A stretch of 64,000 bases of DNA from Chitinophagaceae bacterium. GTDB taxonomy: Bacteria; Bacteroidota; Bacteroidia; Chitinophagales; Chitinophagaceae. The first letter of the stretch is position 1. Every line of letters starts with the position of its first letter. The stretch is from contig JADJLJ010000001.1 of NCBI GenBank assembly GCA_016710165.1, positions 992,001-1,056,000 of the forward strand, written 5' to 3'. Under the pieces are notes generated by a model. The model searched no databases. It had not been told where the DNA came from and was given only the letters and a program-made list of their open reading frames with translations. The translations under genes were made by a program, and so were the position numbers. Shown here in pieces: positions 7,764-15,359 of this stretch.

Positions 7764-8105
7764 GAAAAGGGATGTAAAAGCAGGGGTATACTCCATCGGG
7801 GTTTCACGCAAGTGTTTTCTTATTCAGGTGAATGCGGTGAAAACCCCGCTGAGACAAAAAGAAGGAAGATGTATTCATTTTCTGCCTTTGCATTACAGGG
7901 ATATATAAGAAAAGGGATGTAAAAGCAGGGGTATATTCCATCGGGGTTTCACGCAGGAGTCTTCTTATCCAGGTGAATGCGGTGAAAACCCCGCTGAGAC
8001 AACGGGATATATAAGAAACCATATACAAAGACAGGATATATTCCATCGGGGTTTCACGCAAGAGTCTTCTTATCCAGGTGACTGCGGTGAAAACCCCGCT
8101 GAGAC
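7716..8105 (+). repeat. REP array downstream of RAYT (three palindromes)
   Basis: The core palindrome has arms CGGGGTTTCACGC and GCGGTGAAAACCCCG separated by about 24 nt. Copies lie at 7797-7848, 7942-7993 and 8047-8098, all in the same orientation. The first two belong to 145-bp direct repeats starting at 7716 and 7861, which include the 3' end of the RAYT gene (GAAGGAAGATG onward). The third is a shortened unit. Another copy is at 11832-11883 and a degenerate one at 4336-4387. Confidence 0.88.
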
Positions 8106-8110
8106 AACAA

Positions 8111-8173
8111 GACAGGCTCTTGGGCAGGTTGGCTTCTGTGCTGTGGGTTTGTGTGCCTGACCATGTGCCTGAC
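8111..8173. repeat. structured element A (27-nt conserved loop)
   Basis: The left arm is at 8111-8128 (GACAGGCTCTTGGGCAGG) and the right arm at 8156-8173 (CCTGACCATGTGCCTGAC). They pair at 14 of 18 positions around a 27-nt loop starting TTGGCTTCTGTG. A relative with different arms but the same loop length and loop motif is at 11638-11702, on the other side of the 8241-11485 gene module. Confidence 0.65.
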
Positions 8174-8240
8174 TTGCAGCGTTAGCTTGTTAGAGTGGTC
8201 GTGTCGCTGGGTTTGTCTGTCTGGACCGGGATAAATTTTA

Positions 8241-8648
8241 TCAACTTCTTAATTCTTTGGTTTTTGCTTTAATGTATTCCTCCTTGTTCTTCTTCACTTC
8301 TTTCAGTTCCGCTTTTCTATCCTTATTAATGTCGTAATATTTTTCAGACCATATTCCAATTTCAATCATTAATGGCAGCAAGTCAATTCCTTTTAATGTG
8401 AGTTTATACAAAACTTTTGCCTTGCTGTCTGGGTGACTAAGTTTTTCAATCACTCCATTTTCTTCTAATGTCAGCAATCGGGAAGCCAAAATGTTGGTTG
8501 CAATTCCTTCGGCTGACTTTAAAAAGTCGCCATAGGTGCATTGTTTTGCATACATCAAATCTCTGATAATCAGCAGCGACCACTTGTCTCCCCACACATC
8601 AAGGGAGCAACTTACGGGGCAATCTGACCTTCTATTATTCTTAGGCAT
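8241..8648 (-). CDS. HxlR-family transcriptional regulator
   Basis: This 135-residue winged-helix protein starts with the family signature CPVSCSLDVWGDKWSLLIIR. C10 and C14 are in the position where HxlR regulators carry redox- or electrophile-sensing cysteines. Then come a recognition helix region (ATNILASRLLTLEENGVIEK) and a typical wing (YKLTLKGIDLLPLMIEIGIW). It is divergent from the SDR gene at 8752. A perfect 17-bp inverted repeat in the 103-bp gap is its likely operator. I infer that it represses the divergent operon and itself, and that quinones, aldehydes or oxidants release it. Confidence 0.92.
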   Translation of the reverse strand: MPKNNRRSDCPVSCSLDVWGDKWSLLIIRDLMYAKQCTYGDFLKSAEGIATNILASRLLTLEENGVIEKLSHPDSKAKVLYKLTLKGIDLLPLMIEIGIWSEKYYDINKDRKAELKEVKKNKEEYIKAKTKELRS

Positions 8649-8669
8649 AAAAAATATTTATTTAATTTA

Positions 8670-8717
8670 CTTGCATATTGCAAGTGATATTGTATGTTTG
8701 CACTTGCAATATGCAAG
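8670..8717 (+). promoter_or_regulatory. HxlR operator overlapping the SDR promoter
   Basis: CTTGCATATTGCAAGTG (8670-8686) and CACTTGCAATATGCAAG (8701-8717) are perfect reverse complements separated by 14 bp. Each half is itself nearly palindromic. A Bacteroidota -7 box TATGTTTG (8693-8700) lies in the spacer, and the right arm covers the expected transcription start. Binding here would block the 8752 operon and, from its position, also the regulator gene. Confidence 0.85.
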
Positions 8718-8751
8718 CGAAATTACAATTTAAATTTTAAAGCTAATAAAA

Positions 8752-9552
8752 ATGAATAAGAATATTTTAATAACAGGGGCTTCTTCTGGCTTTGGTTTAC
8801 TTATCGCAAATGAGCTACACAGAAAGGGTTACAATATAATTGGTACAAGTCGAAATCCCGAAAAAATGCGGTCGGTTCTACCCTTCAAAATGATTGAATT
8901 AGACCTTGATTCAGAACAGTCAATAAACACTTTGCCTGAAAGAATTTTCAAAGAAATAGGGCAATTAGATGTTCTTATCAACAATGCCGGCTTTTTAGTT
9001 ACTGGTATTGCTGAAGAAATACCTATCGAGTTAGGTAGAAAGCAGTTTGAAACAAACTTTTGGGGAACTATCAAAGTAACAAATGCAGTATTGCCCTATT
9101 TCAGGAAACAAAAATTTGGTAAAATAATTACTGTTGGCTCAATTACAGGGCTTGTTGCATTTCCAAACACTTCTTACTATGCAGCTTCCAAACATGCTTT
9201 GGAAGGATATTTCAAAGCATTACGCTATGAATTATCAGAGTTTAGTATTCGTGTAGCCATGATTGAACCGGGTTCTTTCAAAACAAATATTTTGAATAAT
9301 TCGTCAACAACCTTAAATAAAATTGAAGACTACAACCCATTAAGGAACAAAAATGAAAAATACACAAATTACATAGTAGAACAAGCTGAAGACCCGGCAA
9401 TGGTTGCAGCAAAAGTGCTTAAAGTGGTTGAAACAGATAAGCCTCAATTTAGAAATTTGGTTGGAAAAGGTTTATCTGTGTTAATTACGTTACAACACTT
9501 TGCTTATGGGATGTTAGAAAAAACAATTCTTAAGCAATTAAACAAAGCTTAA
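8752..9552 (+). CDS. SDR family NAD(P)-dependent oxidoreductase
   Basis: The 266-residue protein has the Rossmann glycine motif TGASSGFG (T8-G15), the NNAG strand motif and the catalytic YAASK motif (Y143, K147) in the order of classical short-chain dehydrogenases. Substrate cannot be told from sequence; such genes next to HxlR regulators often reduce reactive carbonyls or quinones. It is the first gene of a three-gene operon; the next start follows 2 bp after its stop. It is AT-rich relative to the host backbone, like the rest of the module. Confidence 0.92.
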   Translation: MNKNILITGASSGFGLLIANELHRKGYNIIGTSRNPEKMRSVLPFKMIELDLDSEQSINTLPERIFKEIGQLDVLINNAGFLVTGIAEEIPIELGRKQFETNFWGTIKVTNAVLPYFRKQKFGKIITVGSITGLVAFPNTSYYAASKHALEGYFKALRYELSEFSIRVAMIEPGSFKTNILNNSSTTLNKIEDYNPLRNKNEKYTNYIVEQAEDPAMVAAKVLKVVETDKPQFRNLVGKGLSVLITLQHFAYGMLEKTILKQLNKA

Positions 9553-9554
9553 TA

Positions 9555-10460
9555 ATGAAACATACAATTCTTCTAACAATTTTAATATTACTTAAAATGA
9601 CAACACCAAATGCACAAAGTAGTAATTACACTTACGCTACAGTTCCCACTCAGTTCGTGGAAGCTAACGGAATAAAATTCGCCTACCGTTCTTATGGTAA
9701 GCAAGGTGAAATTCCTGTTATTTATTTTAATCACTTAACGGCAAACCTTGATAATTGCGACCCAAAAATTATGGATGCCATTGCGGCACATCGGCATATA
9801 ATTTCTTTTGACTATCGTGGTGTTGGTGCAACCACTGGTGAGCAGGGAACGAGTATTGCTGATATGGCAAAAGATGCTATTGCTTTGATTCATGCCCTGG
9901 GATACAAACAAGTAGATATAGTAGCTTTTTCAATGGGCGGTTTTATTACTCAGGAATTACTTTTAGCAGAACCGCAGTTGGCTCGTAAAATAATACTTGC
10001 CGGCACAGGTCCAAGAGGCGGAGAAGGTGTTAGTGCCGTGGTTGGGTTAACCTATAAGGATATTTTTAAAGGGCTATTCACATTCAGAGACCCCAAGTTT
10101 TATTTATTCTTTACACAAAACAAAGTGGGTAAAGTAGCTGCAAAAGATTTTCTGAAAAGATTAAAAGAAAGAACAGCAAACCGTGATAAGAAAGTAAAAC
10201 TAAGTGTTTTGAAAAAGCAACTGAAAGCTATCGAAGCATGGGGACATGATACTCCAGCCGATTTGAGTGTATTTAAACATTCAGTGTTAGTTGCTAATGG
10301 CGACAACGACAGAATGGTGCCGACACCCAATTCTTACGACTTAGCAAAGCGTTTTCCAAATGCAGAACCAGTAGTAATTTACCCAAATTCCGGACATGGC
10401 GGAATATTTCAATATCATGAAGAATTTCTTAAAAAAGCATTGCCATTTTTAACTAAATAA
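9555..10460 (+). CDS. alpha/beta hydrolase
   Basis: This 301-residue protein has an N-terminal hydrophobic leader (MKHTILLTILILLKMTTPNA) that may be a signal peptide. The nucleophile elbow is AFSMGGF with S126, the acid is in the loop NGDNDRMVP, and the histidine is in PNSGHGG near the C-terminus, so the catalytic triad is complete. It follows the SDR gene by 2 bp and precedes a zinc-free alcohol dehydrogenase-type gene. The natural substrate is unknown; the operon context suggests detoxification of an ester, lactone or electrophile. Confidence 0.9.
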   Translation: MKHTILLTILILLKMTTPNAQSSNYTYATVPTQFVEANGIKFAYRSYGKQGEIPVIYFNHLTANLDNCDPKIMDAIAAHRHIISFDYRGVGATTGEQGTSIADMAKDAIALIHALGYKQVDIVAFSMGGFITQELLLAEPQLARKIILAGTGPRGGEGVSAVVGLTYKDIFKGLFTFRDPKFYLFFTQNKVGKVAAKDFLKRLKERTANRDKKVKLSVLKKQLKAIEAWGHDTPADLSVFKHSVLVANGDNDRMVPTPNSYDLAKRFPNAEPVVIYPNSGHGGIFQYHEEFLKKALPFLTK

Positions 10461-10483
10461 GAAATCAAATAAAAATAGAAATA

Positions 10484-11485
10484 ATGAAAGCATATCAAGT
10501 AAAGCGCTACGGCAAAAAAGAAAAACTGCATCTAACAACAATGGCAGAACCTGTTGTAAAGGAAAATGATGTATTGGTGCAAATACATTCAGCAGGTGTC
10601 AACCTTTTAGATTCAAAAATAAGAGACGGTGAATTCAAAATATTTTTACCATACAAAACTCCTTTTGTTTTGGGTCATGATGTTGCAGGTGTCGTAACGA
10701 AAATTGGTTCAAGAGTAAGCAAGTTCAAAGTTGGTGATGAAGTTTATTCAAGACCTGCTGATTTCAGAATAGGAACTTTTGCAGAATTTATTTCTGTCAA
10801 TGAAAAAGATGTTGCAATGAAACCAAAAAATATTTCAATGGAGGAAGCTGCATCTATTCCATTGGTTGGCTTAACAGTTTGGCAGGCACTTTTTGAAAAA
10901 GCAAACCTGAAAAAAGGACAGAAGGTTTTCATACAAGCAGGTTCAGGTGGTGTCGGAACATTTGCAATTCAGTTTGCTAAACATTTAGGTGCAACTGTGG
11001 CAACAACTACAAGTGCTGCAAATATAGCTTTGGTAAAAAGTTTGGGTGCTGATGTTGTGATTGATTACAAGAAAGATGATTTTGAAACCGAGCTGAAAGA
11101 TTATGATGTAGTGTTGAACAGTCAAGATAAAAAGTCGCTTGAAAAGTCGTTGCGAATATTAAAGCCAGCCGGAAAAGTTATTTCCATTTCCGGTCCGCCT
11201 GATGTGGACTTTGCAAAACAAATTAATGTGAATTGGTTTTTGAAAATGGTAATGAAATTTTTGAGTGCAGGAATTAAGAAAAAAGCCAAACGACTTGGCG
11301 TAAACTTTTCTTTTTTATTTATGAGATCAGAAGGCGAACAACTAACCCAAATTACAAAACTCATAGAGGCAGGTGTTATAAAACCTGTGATGGATAAAGT
11401 GTTTCCATTTGAGCAAACCAATGAAGCAATGGCTTATGTTGAAGCTGGTCGTGCAAAAGGGAAAGTGGTTGTCAAGGTGAAGTAA
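10484..11485 (+). CDS. NADP-dependent quinone oxidoreductase-like (MDR superfamily)
   Basis: This 333-residue protein has the GroES-like N-terminal domain (PFVLGHDVAGVVTKIG) and a Rossmann domain with GSGGVGTFAIQFAKHLGA. It lacks the zinc-ligand pattern of alcohol dehydrogenases, which places it with zinc-independent quinone or enone reductases. It ends the HxlR-linked operon; a strong intrinsic terminator follows at 11546. Together with the SDR and hydrolase it probably handles reactive carbonyls or quinones. Confidence 0.92.
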   Translation: MKAYQVKRYGKKEKLHLTTMAEPVVKENDVLVQIHSAGVNLLDSKIRDGEFKIFLPYKTPFVLGHDVAGVVTKIGSRVSKFKVGDEVYSRPADFRIGTFAEFISVNEKDVAMKPKNISMEEAASIPLVGLTVWQALFEKANLKKGQKVFIQAGSGGVGTFAIQFAKHLGATVATTTSAANIALVKSLGADVVIDYKKDDFETELKDYDVVLNSQDKKSLEKSLRILKPAGKVISISGPPDVDFAKQINVNWFLKMVMKFLSAGIKKKAKRLGVNFSFLFMRSEGEQLTQITKLIEAGVIKPVMDKVFPFEQTNEAMAYVEAGRAKGKVVVKVK

Positions 11486-11545
11486 TTTCCCCTACGAAAA
11501 ACAACATATTGTAGCATGAAGAGTTTCTGTCATTCGGCAAAAACG

Positions 11546-11571
11546 AAACCGCCTTTAAGCGGTTTTTCTTT
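11546..11571 (+). terminator. intrinsic terminator of the HxlR-linked operon
   Basis: The stem AAACCGC/GCGGTTT (11546-11565) has a 6-nt loop and is followed by a T-rich run. Confidence 0.8.
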
Positions 11572-11637
11572 TTTCCTCTTTTCTGGGGTTGGGTTTTGTT
11601 CCTTCAAATTTAAGGACTGATTGTCATGTGTTGGGTA

Positions 11638-11702
11638 TTGCAGCTCTTTTGCAAGGTTGGCTTTGTGATGAGGGTTTTTTGTGCCTTGCAAATGTGCTGC
11701 AA
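11638..11702. repeat. structured element B (27-nt conserved loop)
   Basis: The left arm TTGCAGCTCTTTTGCAAGG (11638-11656) and right arm CCTTGCAAATGTGCTGCAA (11684-11702) pair at 15 of 19 positions around a 27-nt loop starting TTGGCTTTGTG. Arms differ from element A but pairing and loop are kept. The downstream sequence ATTAGAG is close to TTAGAG after element A. Confidence 0.65.
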
Positions 11703-11784
11703 TGTGCGGTGGACTATTAGAGACTCCGCCTTGAATGTCTTGTTGCTTGAAGGAGAACGGAATTTCATTTTTGGGTTGCGTACA

Positions 11785-11890
11785 ACAGGGATATATAAGA
11801 AAAGAAATGTAAAAGCAGGGGTATACTCCATCGGGGTTTCACGCAAGTGTTTTCTTATTCAGGTGAATGCGGTGAAAACCCCGCTGAGAC
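11785..11890 (+). repeat. REP unit at the right edge of the island
   Basis: This copy carries the lead sequence ACAGGGATATATAAGAAAAG and the palindrome (11832-11883), nearly identical to the first unit of the array at 7750-7857. It ends 3 bp before the terminator of tRNA-Leu, so the AT-rich island is bounded here by a tRNA gene. Confidence 0.85.
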
Positions 11891-11892
11891 AC

Positions 11893-11917
11893 AAAAAAGC
11901 CGCTCAATAAAAGCGGC
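11893..11917 (-). terminator. terminator of tRNA-Leu(UAA)
   Basis: Read on the minus strand, GCCGCTTTTATTGAGCGGC forms a hairpin followed by T6, just after the tRNA 3' end. Confidence 0.85.
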
Positions 11918-11921
11918 CTTG

Positions 11922-12007
11922 TACTCGGGATGGGAGTTGAACCCACACTTGCATTGCTGCAAACAGGATTTTAAGTCCTGCGTGTCTACCAGTTCCACCA
12001 CCCGAGT
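11922..12007 (-). tRNA. tRNA-Leu (anticodon UAA)
   Basis: Read on the minus strand it begins ACTCGGGTGGTGGAACTGGT and ends CCCGAGTA, giving a 7-bp acceptor stem. The anticodon loop is CTTAAAA with anticodon TAA. The long variable arm (TGCAGCAATGCA) and the T arm GGGTTCAACTCCC are intact. No CCA is encoded. It is 86 nt long. Confidence 0.93.
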
Positions 12008-12049
12008 GAAGCTTTCTTTTAATATGCTCTTATTTTTACTATCACCAAC

Positions 12050-12112
12050 AGTATCTTAAGCCCTGCGTCTACCTCCCGATGGCTATCGGGATCACCACCC
12101 GAGTGAAACTTA
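12050..12112 (-). pseudogene. tRNA-Leu 5'-half remnant with inserted palindrome
   Basis: The minus strand has CACTCGGGTGGTG like the intact tRNA-Leu next door, then the 18-bp palindrome TCCCGATAGCCATCGGGA in place of the D-loop, then GGTAGACGCAGGGCTTAAGA (rest of the D arm and the anticodon loop with TAA). The 3' half is missing. A second palindrome of the same type lies at 12152-12169. Confidence 0.7.
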
Positions 12113-12191
12113 ATTATTCCTTTTTCATCTTTACACTCCTTGTGGCTATCGTCCCGATGACTATCGGGAACCCCCGTGAAACCGAAAAGAG

Positions 12192-12216
12192 AAAAAAAAT
12201 CCCGGAGGTCCGGGAT
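12192..12216 (-). terminator. terminator of tRNA-Gly
   Basis: ATCCCGGA/TCCGGGAT is a perfect 8-bp stem with a 2-nt gap (12199-12216). On the minus strand it is followed by a T8 run. Confidence 0.85.
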
Positions 12217-12225
12217 TAATTTTTG

Positions 12226-12298
12226 AGCGGAAAACCGGGCTCGAACCGGCCACCTCGACCTTGGCAAGGTCGCGCTCTACCAAATGAGCTATTTCCGC
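12226..12298 (-). tRNA. tRNA-Gly (anticodon GCC)
   Basis: Read on the minus strand it starts GCGGAAATAGCTCATTTGGT, has the anticodon stem-loop CGACC-TTGCCAA-GGTCG with anticodon GCC, and the T arm CCGGTTCGAGCCCGG; it ends TTCCGCT. It is 73 nt, all arms intact, no encoded CCA. Confidence 0.95.
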
Positions 12299-12305
12299 AG
12301 TTTGG

Positions 12306-12434
12306 AACGTTAAAAACGTTAAAGTCGTTAAAGTCGTTAAAATCGTTTAAGACGTTAAAGTCGTTTAAAGGTTAGAACCCTGCAACGTTTGAAACGTTTG
12401 CAACGATTTTAACGTATGGAACGATTTAAACGAT
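12306..12434. repeat. AACGTTAAAGTCGTT-type 9-10-bp array
   Basis: Imperfect units such as AACGTTAAAG, TCGTTAAAG and AACGATTTT repeat every 9-10 bp, with the first half and second half in opposite orientation (GTCGTT then AACGATT). A related array is at 27941-28040. Confidence 0.8.
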
Positions 12435-12498
12435 ATATAAAGAACTTACTTATTTTTCGGAGTGCAAAAATAAGCCTTGCGCTGTTACAATAAAAATT

Positions 12499-12702
12499 TT
12501 ATTTGTAAGTGGGGTTATACAGGGTATTCGCTGGTACGTTAACTTTTGGCTGGCCCTTATACCGGTGTGTGTACAGGTTATAGCAGCCGCCTAAGATAAA
12601 AGCAACCACCAGGAATACCTGGCAGAACCAGATAAAACGGGAAGTGGATACCCAGTTATGAGTAAGATCCTTATGCCTGGTGTCGATGATTTCCTGACTC
12701 AT
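12499..12702 (-). CDS. small single-pass membrane protein, 67 aa
   Basis: The frame is open upstream to 12744, but the start MSQEIIDTRHKDLTHNWVST at 12702 is more likely. One membrane helix (FIWFCQVFLVVAFILGGCYN) lies in the middle with a short basic tail (YTHRYKGQPKVN). I recognise no family. It lies downstream of a glycosyltransferase on the same strand, 49 bp away, and upstream of the AACGTT array and tRNA-Gly. Confidence 0.65.
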   Translation of the reverse strand: MSQEIIDTRHKDLTHNWVSTSRFIWFCQVFLVVAFILGGCYNLYTHRYKGQPKVNVPANTLYNPTYK

Positions 12703-12750
12703 TTTATTATAATTTGCTGTGCAAAAATAAGGGCTGGGGATCAAAAAAAA

Positions 12751-13776
12751 TTATTTGCCGCCAACAATTTCTGAAAAGGTCTTTTTCTTCTGTATAAAAT
12801 GCGCCCAAACCGCCGAGCCATGGTACCATCCGCCCGGCTTTCCATCCCTCCGGGCAGGGAACACCGAATATTTTTGTTTCCGGAAAAGCCAGTCTGCAAA
12901 ATGCAGGTGCGCCCGGAGTATGGCCATGAAATACCCGCCATCGCCACCCAGTAAAGCACGCCATGCCGCCACGACATCCAGCAGTATCCGGAAGGGGATC
13001 TTCCAGAGGGCCTCGCCAAATGAAAAATTTTTTGCCTGCATGATGAGATTATTGCGGAAATTCAGGAAGGTCTTGCGGCTGTTGCCCCGGGGCAAGGTAC
13101 CGCCCCCCACATGGTATACCACCGATGCCGGCTGAACAAATATCTTATACCCGGCCAGCTGCATACGCCAGCACAGGTCGATCTCTTCCTGGTGTGCAAA
13201 AAAGTATTCATCCAGTCCGCCTACTTCGTGGTAAACAGATGCCCTCACAAAAAAAGCTGCACCGCTTGCCCAGAAACACTGCTGCACCGTATCGTATTGC
13301 CCGCTATCTTTTTCACAATCATCAAATACCCGGCCCCGTGAAAACGGGTAACCAAATGCATGGAGCCAGCCACCGCAGGCGCCTGCAAATTCAAAGCTGG
13401 TCTTATCGGCATAGGCCAGCATTTTTGGCTGGCAGGCAGCAATGGTCTTATCAGGCTCCATCAACCCGATCACCGGCTCGATCCAGCCGGGGGTAACTTC
13501 CACATCACTGTTCAGCAAAACATAGTAATCGGCCTGCACCTGTTTGAGGGCCGTATTATACCCTTTGGCAAACCCTTCATTGGCGGGGTTCTGTATCACC
13601 TGCACCTGCGGGTACTGCTGCCGGAGAAAAGCAAGGCTGTCGTCCGTAGAAGCATTGTCGGCCACGATAATTCTTTTATTGGGATAGGTTGATGCGGTCA
13701 CGGAAGGCAGGAACTGCTCCAGGAATCTCTTCCCGTTCCAGTTCAGGATAACGATGGCTACTGATGGATTTGTCAT
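12751..13776 (-). CDS. glycosyltransferase family 2
   Basis: The frame extends to 13869, but the family start MTNPSVAIVILNWNGKRFLE is at 13776. The 341-residue protein has the GT-A motifs VADNASTDDS and LLNSDVEV (DXD-like metal site). The region GGLDEYFFAHQEEIDLCWRM contains the ED pair usual for rhamnosyl- or similar transferases. I infer transfer of a sugar to a surface polysaccharide or lipid; donor and acceptor are unknown. It is divergent from the histidine kinase at 13990. Confidence 0.92.
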   Translation of the reverse strand: MTNPSVAIVILNWNGKRFLEQFLPSVTASTYPNKRIIVADNASTDDSLAFLRQQYPQVQVIQNPANEGFAKGYNTALKQVQADYYVLLNSDVEVTPGWIEPVIGLMEPDKTIAACQPKMLAYADKTSFEFAGACGGWLHAFGYPFSRGRVFDDCEKDSGQYDTVQQCFWASGAAFFVRASVYHEVGGLDEYFFAHQEEIDLCWRMQLAGYKIFVQPASVVYHVGGGTLPRGNSRKTFLNFRNNLIMQAKNFSFGEALWKIPFRILLDVVAAWRALLGGDGGYFMAILRAHLHFADWLFRKQKYSVFPARRDGKPGGWYHGSAVWAHFIQKKKTFSEIVGGK

Positions 13777-13812
13777 TGGTTGCTTCAGGTGGCCGAGGGC
13801 GGTACTTTTTTT

Positions 13813-13907
13813 GAACCATAACTTGTCCCGCCACCGGCGGGATAGGCACATAGGAAACATAGAAGCCATATAGTATTAACTATGTGTACTATGTTTCTAT
13901 GTGGTTC
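13813..13907. repeat. GAACCAC...GTGGTTC inverted element with inserted palindrome
   Basis: The ends GAACCA and TGGTTC enclose CATAGGAAACATAGAAGCC and its inverse CTATGTTTCTATGTGG. The 17-bp palindrome TCCCGCCACCGGCGGGA (13826-13842) interrupts the left arm. A copy without the palindrome is at 15789-15861; half a unit is at about 15162-15190. A short CTTATAACTTATAACTTATA array follows at about 13941-13971. Confidence 0.75.
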
Positions 13908-13989
13908 AAATTGTACTGAAACCCGGACAGCACAAACATACTTATAACTTATAACTTATAACTCCTAACTTAATGCTTATTTTTACTGC

Positions 13990-15144
13990 ATGTTTACCCA
14001 ATTATTCAACTGGCGTACAGCGCTGGCCCTGGTTGCGATAGCCATTGTCAGCGGCACCATCTTTTATTCGCAATACCTGGCAAAAAAGATCGCCATCGAT
14101 GAAAGAAAAAAAGTGAATGTATGGGTCCAGTCCTTAAAAACAAGGGCTGCCACAACGGATGGCTCCGCTTTAGCGCTTACCAATATCATAACCTCCGAGA
14201 ACAGGGATATCCCCATCATTGAAACAGATGAATACGATAACCCCTCGGGCGCCGGTCTGAACCTGGATACGGTGCAGATCAAAAAAGACAGCAATTACCT
14301 GAGAAGGAAAGTAGCCGAATTCAAAAAAGAAAATGAGGCCATCTCCGTTGAAATAAACAAGGATCCCCTCATCATAAACAAATATTACTACGGCGATTCT
14401 GAACTGCTGAAGGAAGTGCGGTACTACCCCATCATACAGCTGATCATTGTGGCGCTGTTCATCATCATTACGCTGATCGCTGTTTCTACCCGCAACAAAT
14501 CGACCCAGAACCAGGTATGGGCGGGCATGGCCAAAGAAACGGCCCACCAGCTTGGCACACCGCTTACTTCCCTGCAGGGCTGGGTGGAGATGCTGAAAGA
14601 GATGCCGGGCATGGAAAAGATCGTTCCGGAAATGACCAAGGATGTGGACCGTCTTAAACTGGTAAGCGACCGCTTTGGAAAGATCGGCAGCACCCCCCAG
14701 CTGGAAGAGAACAACATTGTTACCCAGGTGGAGAATATGGTGGCATATATTAAAAGGAGGTCGCCGGATAAAGTGAGTTTCAGCATCGACAGTTATGGCG
14801 AAAACGAGATAAAAGCCCTGATCAATGGCCCCTTATTTGACTGGGTGATCGAAAATTTATTAAAGAATGCGCTGGATGCCATGGAAGGAAAAGGCAGCCT
14901 GGCCATCGGCATAAAAAATGAGACCACGCAGGTTATTGTGGATGTGACCGACTCGGGTAAGGGGATCAGCAAAAAGAATATTGCCCGGGTCTTCAAGCCG
15001 GGTTTCACCACCAAAAAACGTGGCTGGGGACTTGGCCTCACCCTCTGCAAACGCATCATTGAACAATACCATAAGGGCGAACTGTTTGTAAAGCATTCCG
15101 AGCCGGGAAAGGGAACCACGTTCCGGATCGTGTTGAAGAAATAG
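13990..15144 (+). CDS. membrane sensor histidine kinase
   Basis: This 384-residue protein has a membrane helix at about residues 10-30 and a second at about 145-167 (IIQLIIVALFIIITLIAVST), enclosing an extracytoplasmic sensor of about 115 residues. The HisKA box GMAKETAHQLGTPLTSLQ has H186. The HATPase domain shows an N-box (WVIENLLKNALDAM), DSGKGI and GWGLGLTLCKR. No response regulator is adjacent; the nearest is at 1538 with its own kinase, so this is an orphan kinase in this window. The signal is unknown. Confidence 0.92.
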   Translation: MFTQLFNWRTALALVAIAIVSGTIFYSQYLAKKIAIDERKKVNVWVQSLKTRAATTDGSALALTNIITSENRDIPIIETDEYDNPSGAGLNLDTVQIKKDSNYLRRKVAEFKKENEAISVEINKDPLIINKYYYGDSELLKEVRYYPIIQLIIVALFIIITLIAVSTRNKSTQNQVWAGMAKETAHQLGTPLTSLQGWVEMLKEMPGMEKIVPEMTKDVDRLKLVSDRFGKIGSTPQLEENNIVTQVENMVAYIKRRSPDKVSFSIDSYGENEIKALINGPLFDWVIENLLKNALDAMEGKGSLAIGIKNETTQVIVDVTDSGKGISKKNIARVFKPGFTTKKRGWGLGLTLCKRIIEQYHKGELFVKHSEPGKGTTFRIVLKK

Positions 15145-15223
15145 CTGCAAGGTTTTCTGAACCACATAGGACATAGGGAACATAGAAGCCAAATAAAAAA
15201 GCGAAGTCTGTAACTTCGCTTAG

Positions 15224-15304
15224 TGCCCGAGACTGGATTCCAACCAGCATCCCGCCACAGGCGGGACCACCACCAATGTGGGGTGTCTACCAACTTCGCC
15301 AATC
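15224..15304 (-). pseudogene. tRNA-Leu pseudogene, copy 1
   Basis: The 3' acceptor strand (CTCGGGCA) is kept but the 5' strand is GATTGGC and cannot pair with it. The T arm has CTGGTTGGAATCCAG, so the conserved TTC is lost. The variable arm is replaced by the palindrome TCCCGCCTGTGGCGGGA (15250-15266). Confidence 0.75.
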
Positions 15305-15359
15305 ATATTTTGAAGCCTGGTTTTTAATAATAAAAAAGCGAAGTCTGTAACTTCGCTTG

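Noticed and set aside
7804..8061. 85-residue minus-strand frame and 7579-7908 plus-strand frame in the REP array
   Set aside because: They consist of REP palindromes and repeat themselves (RETPMEYTPAF); not genes.
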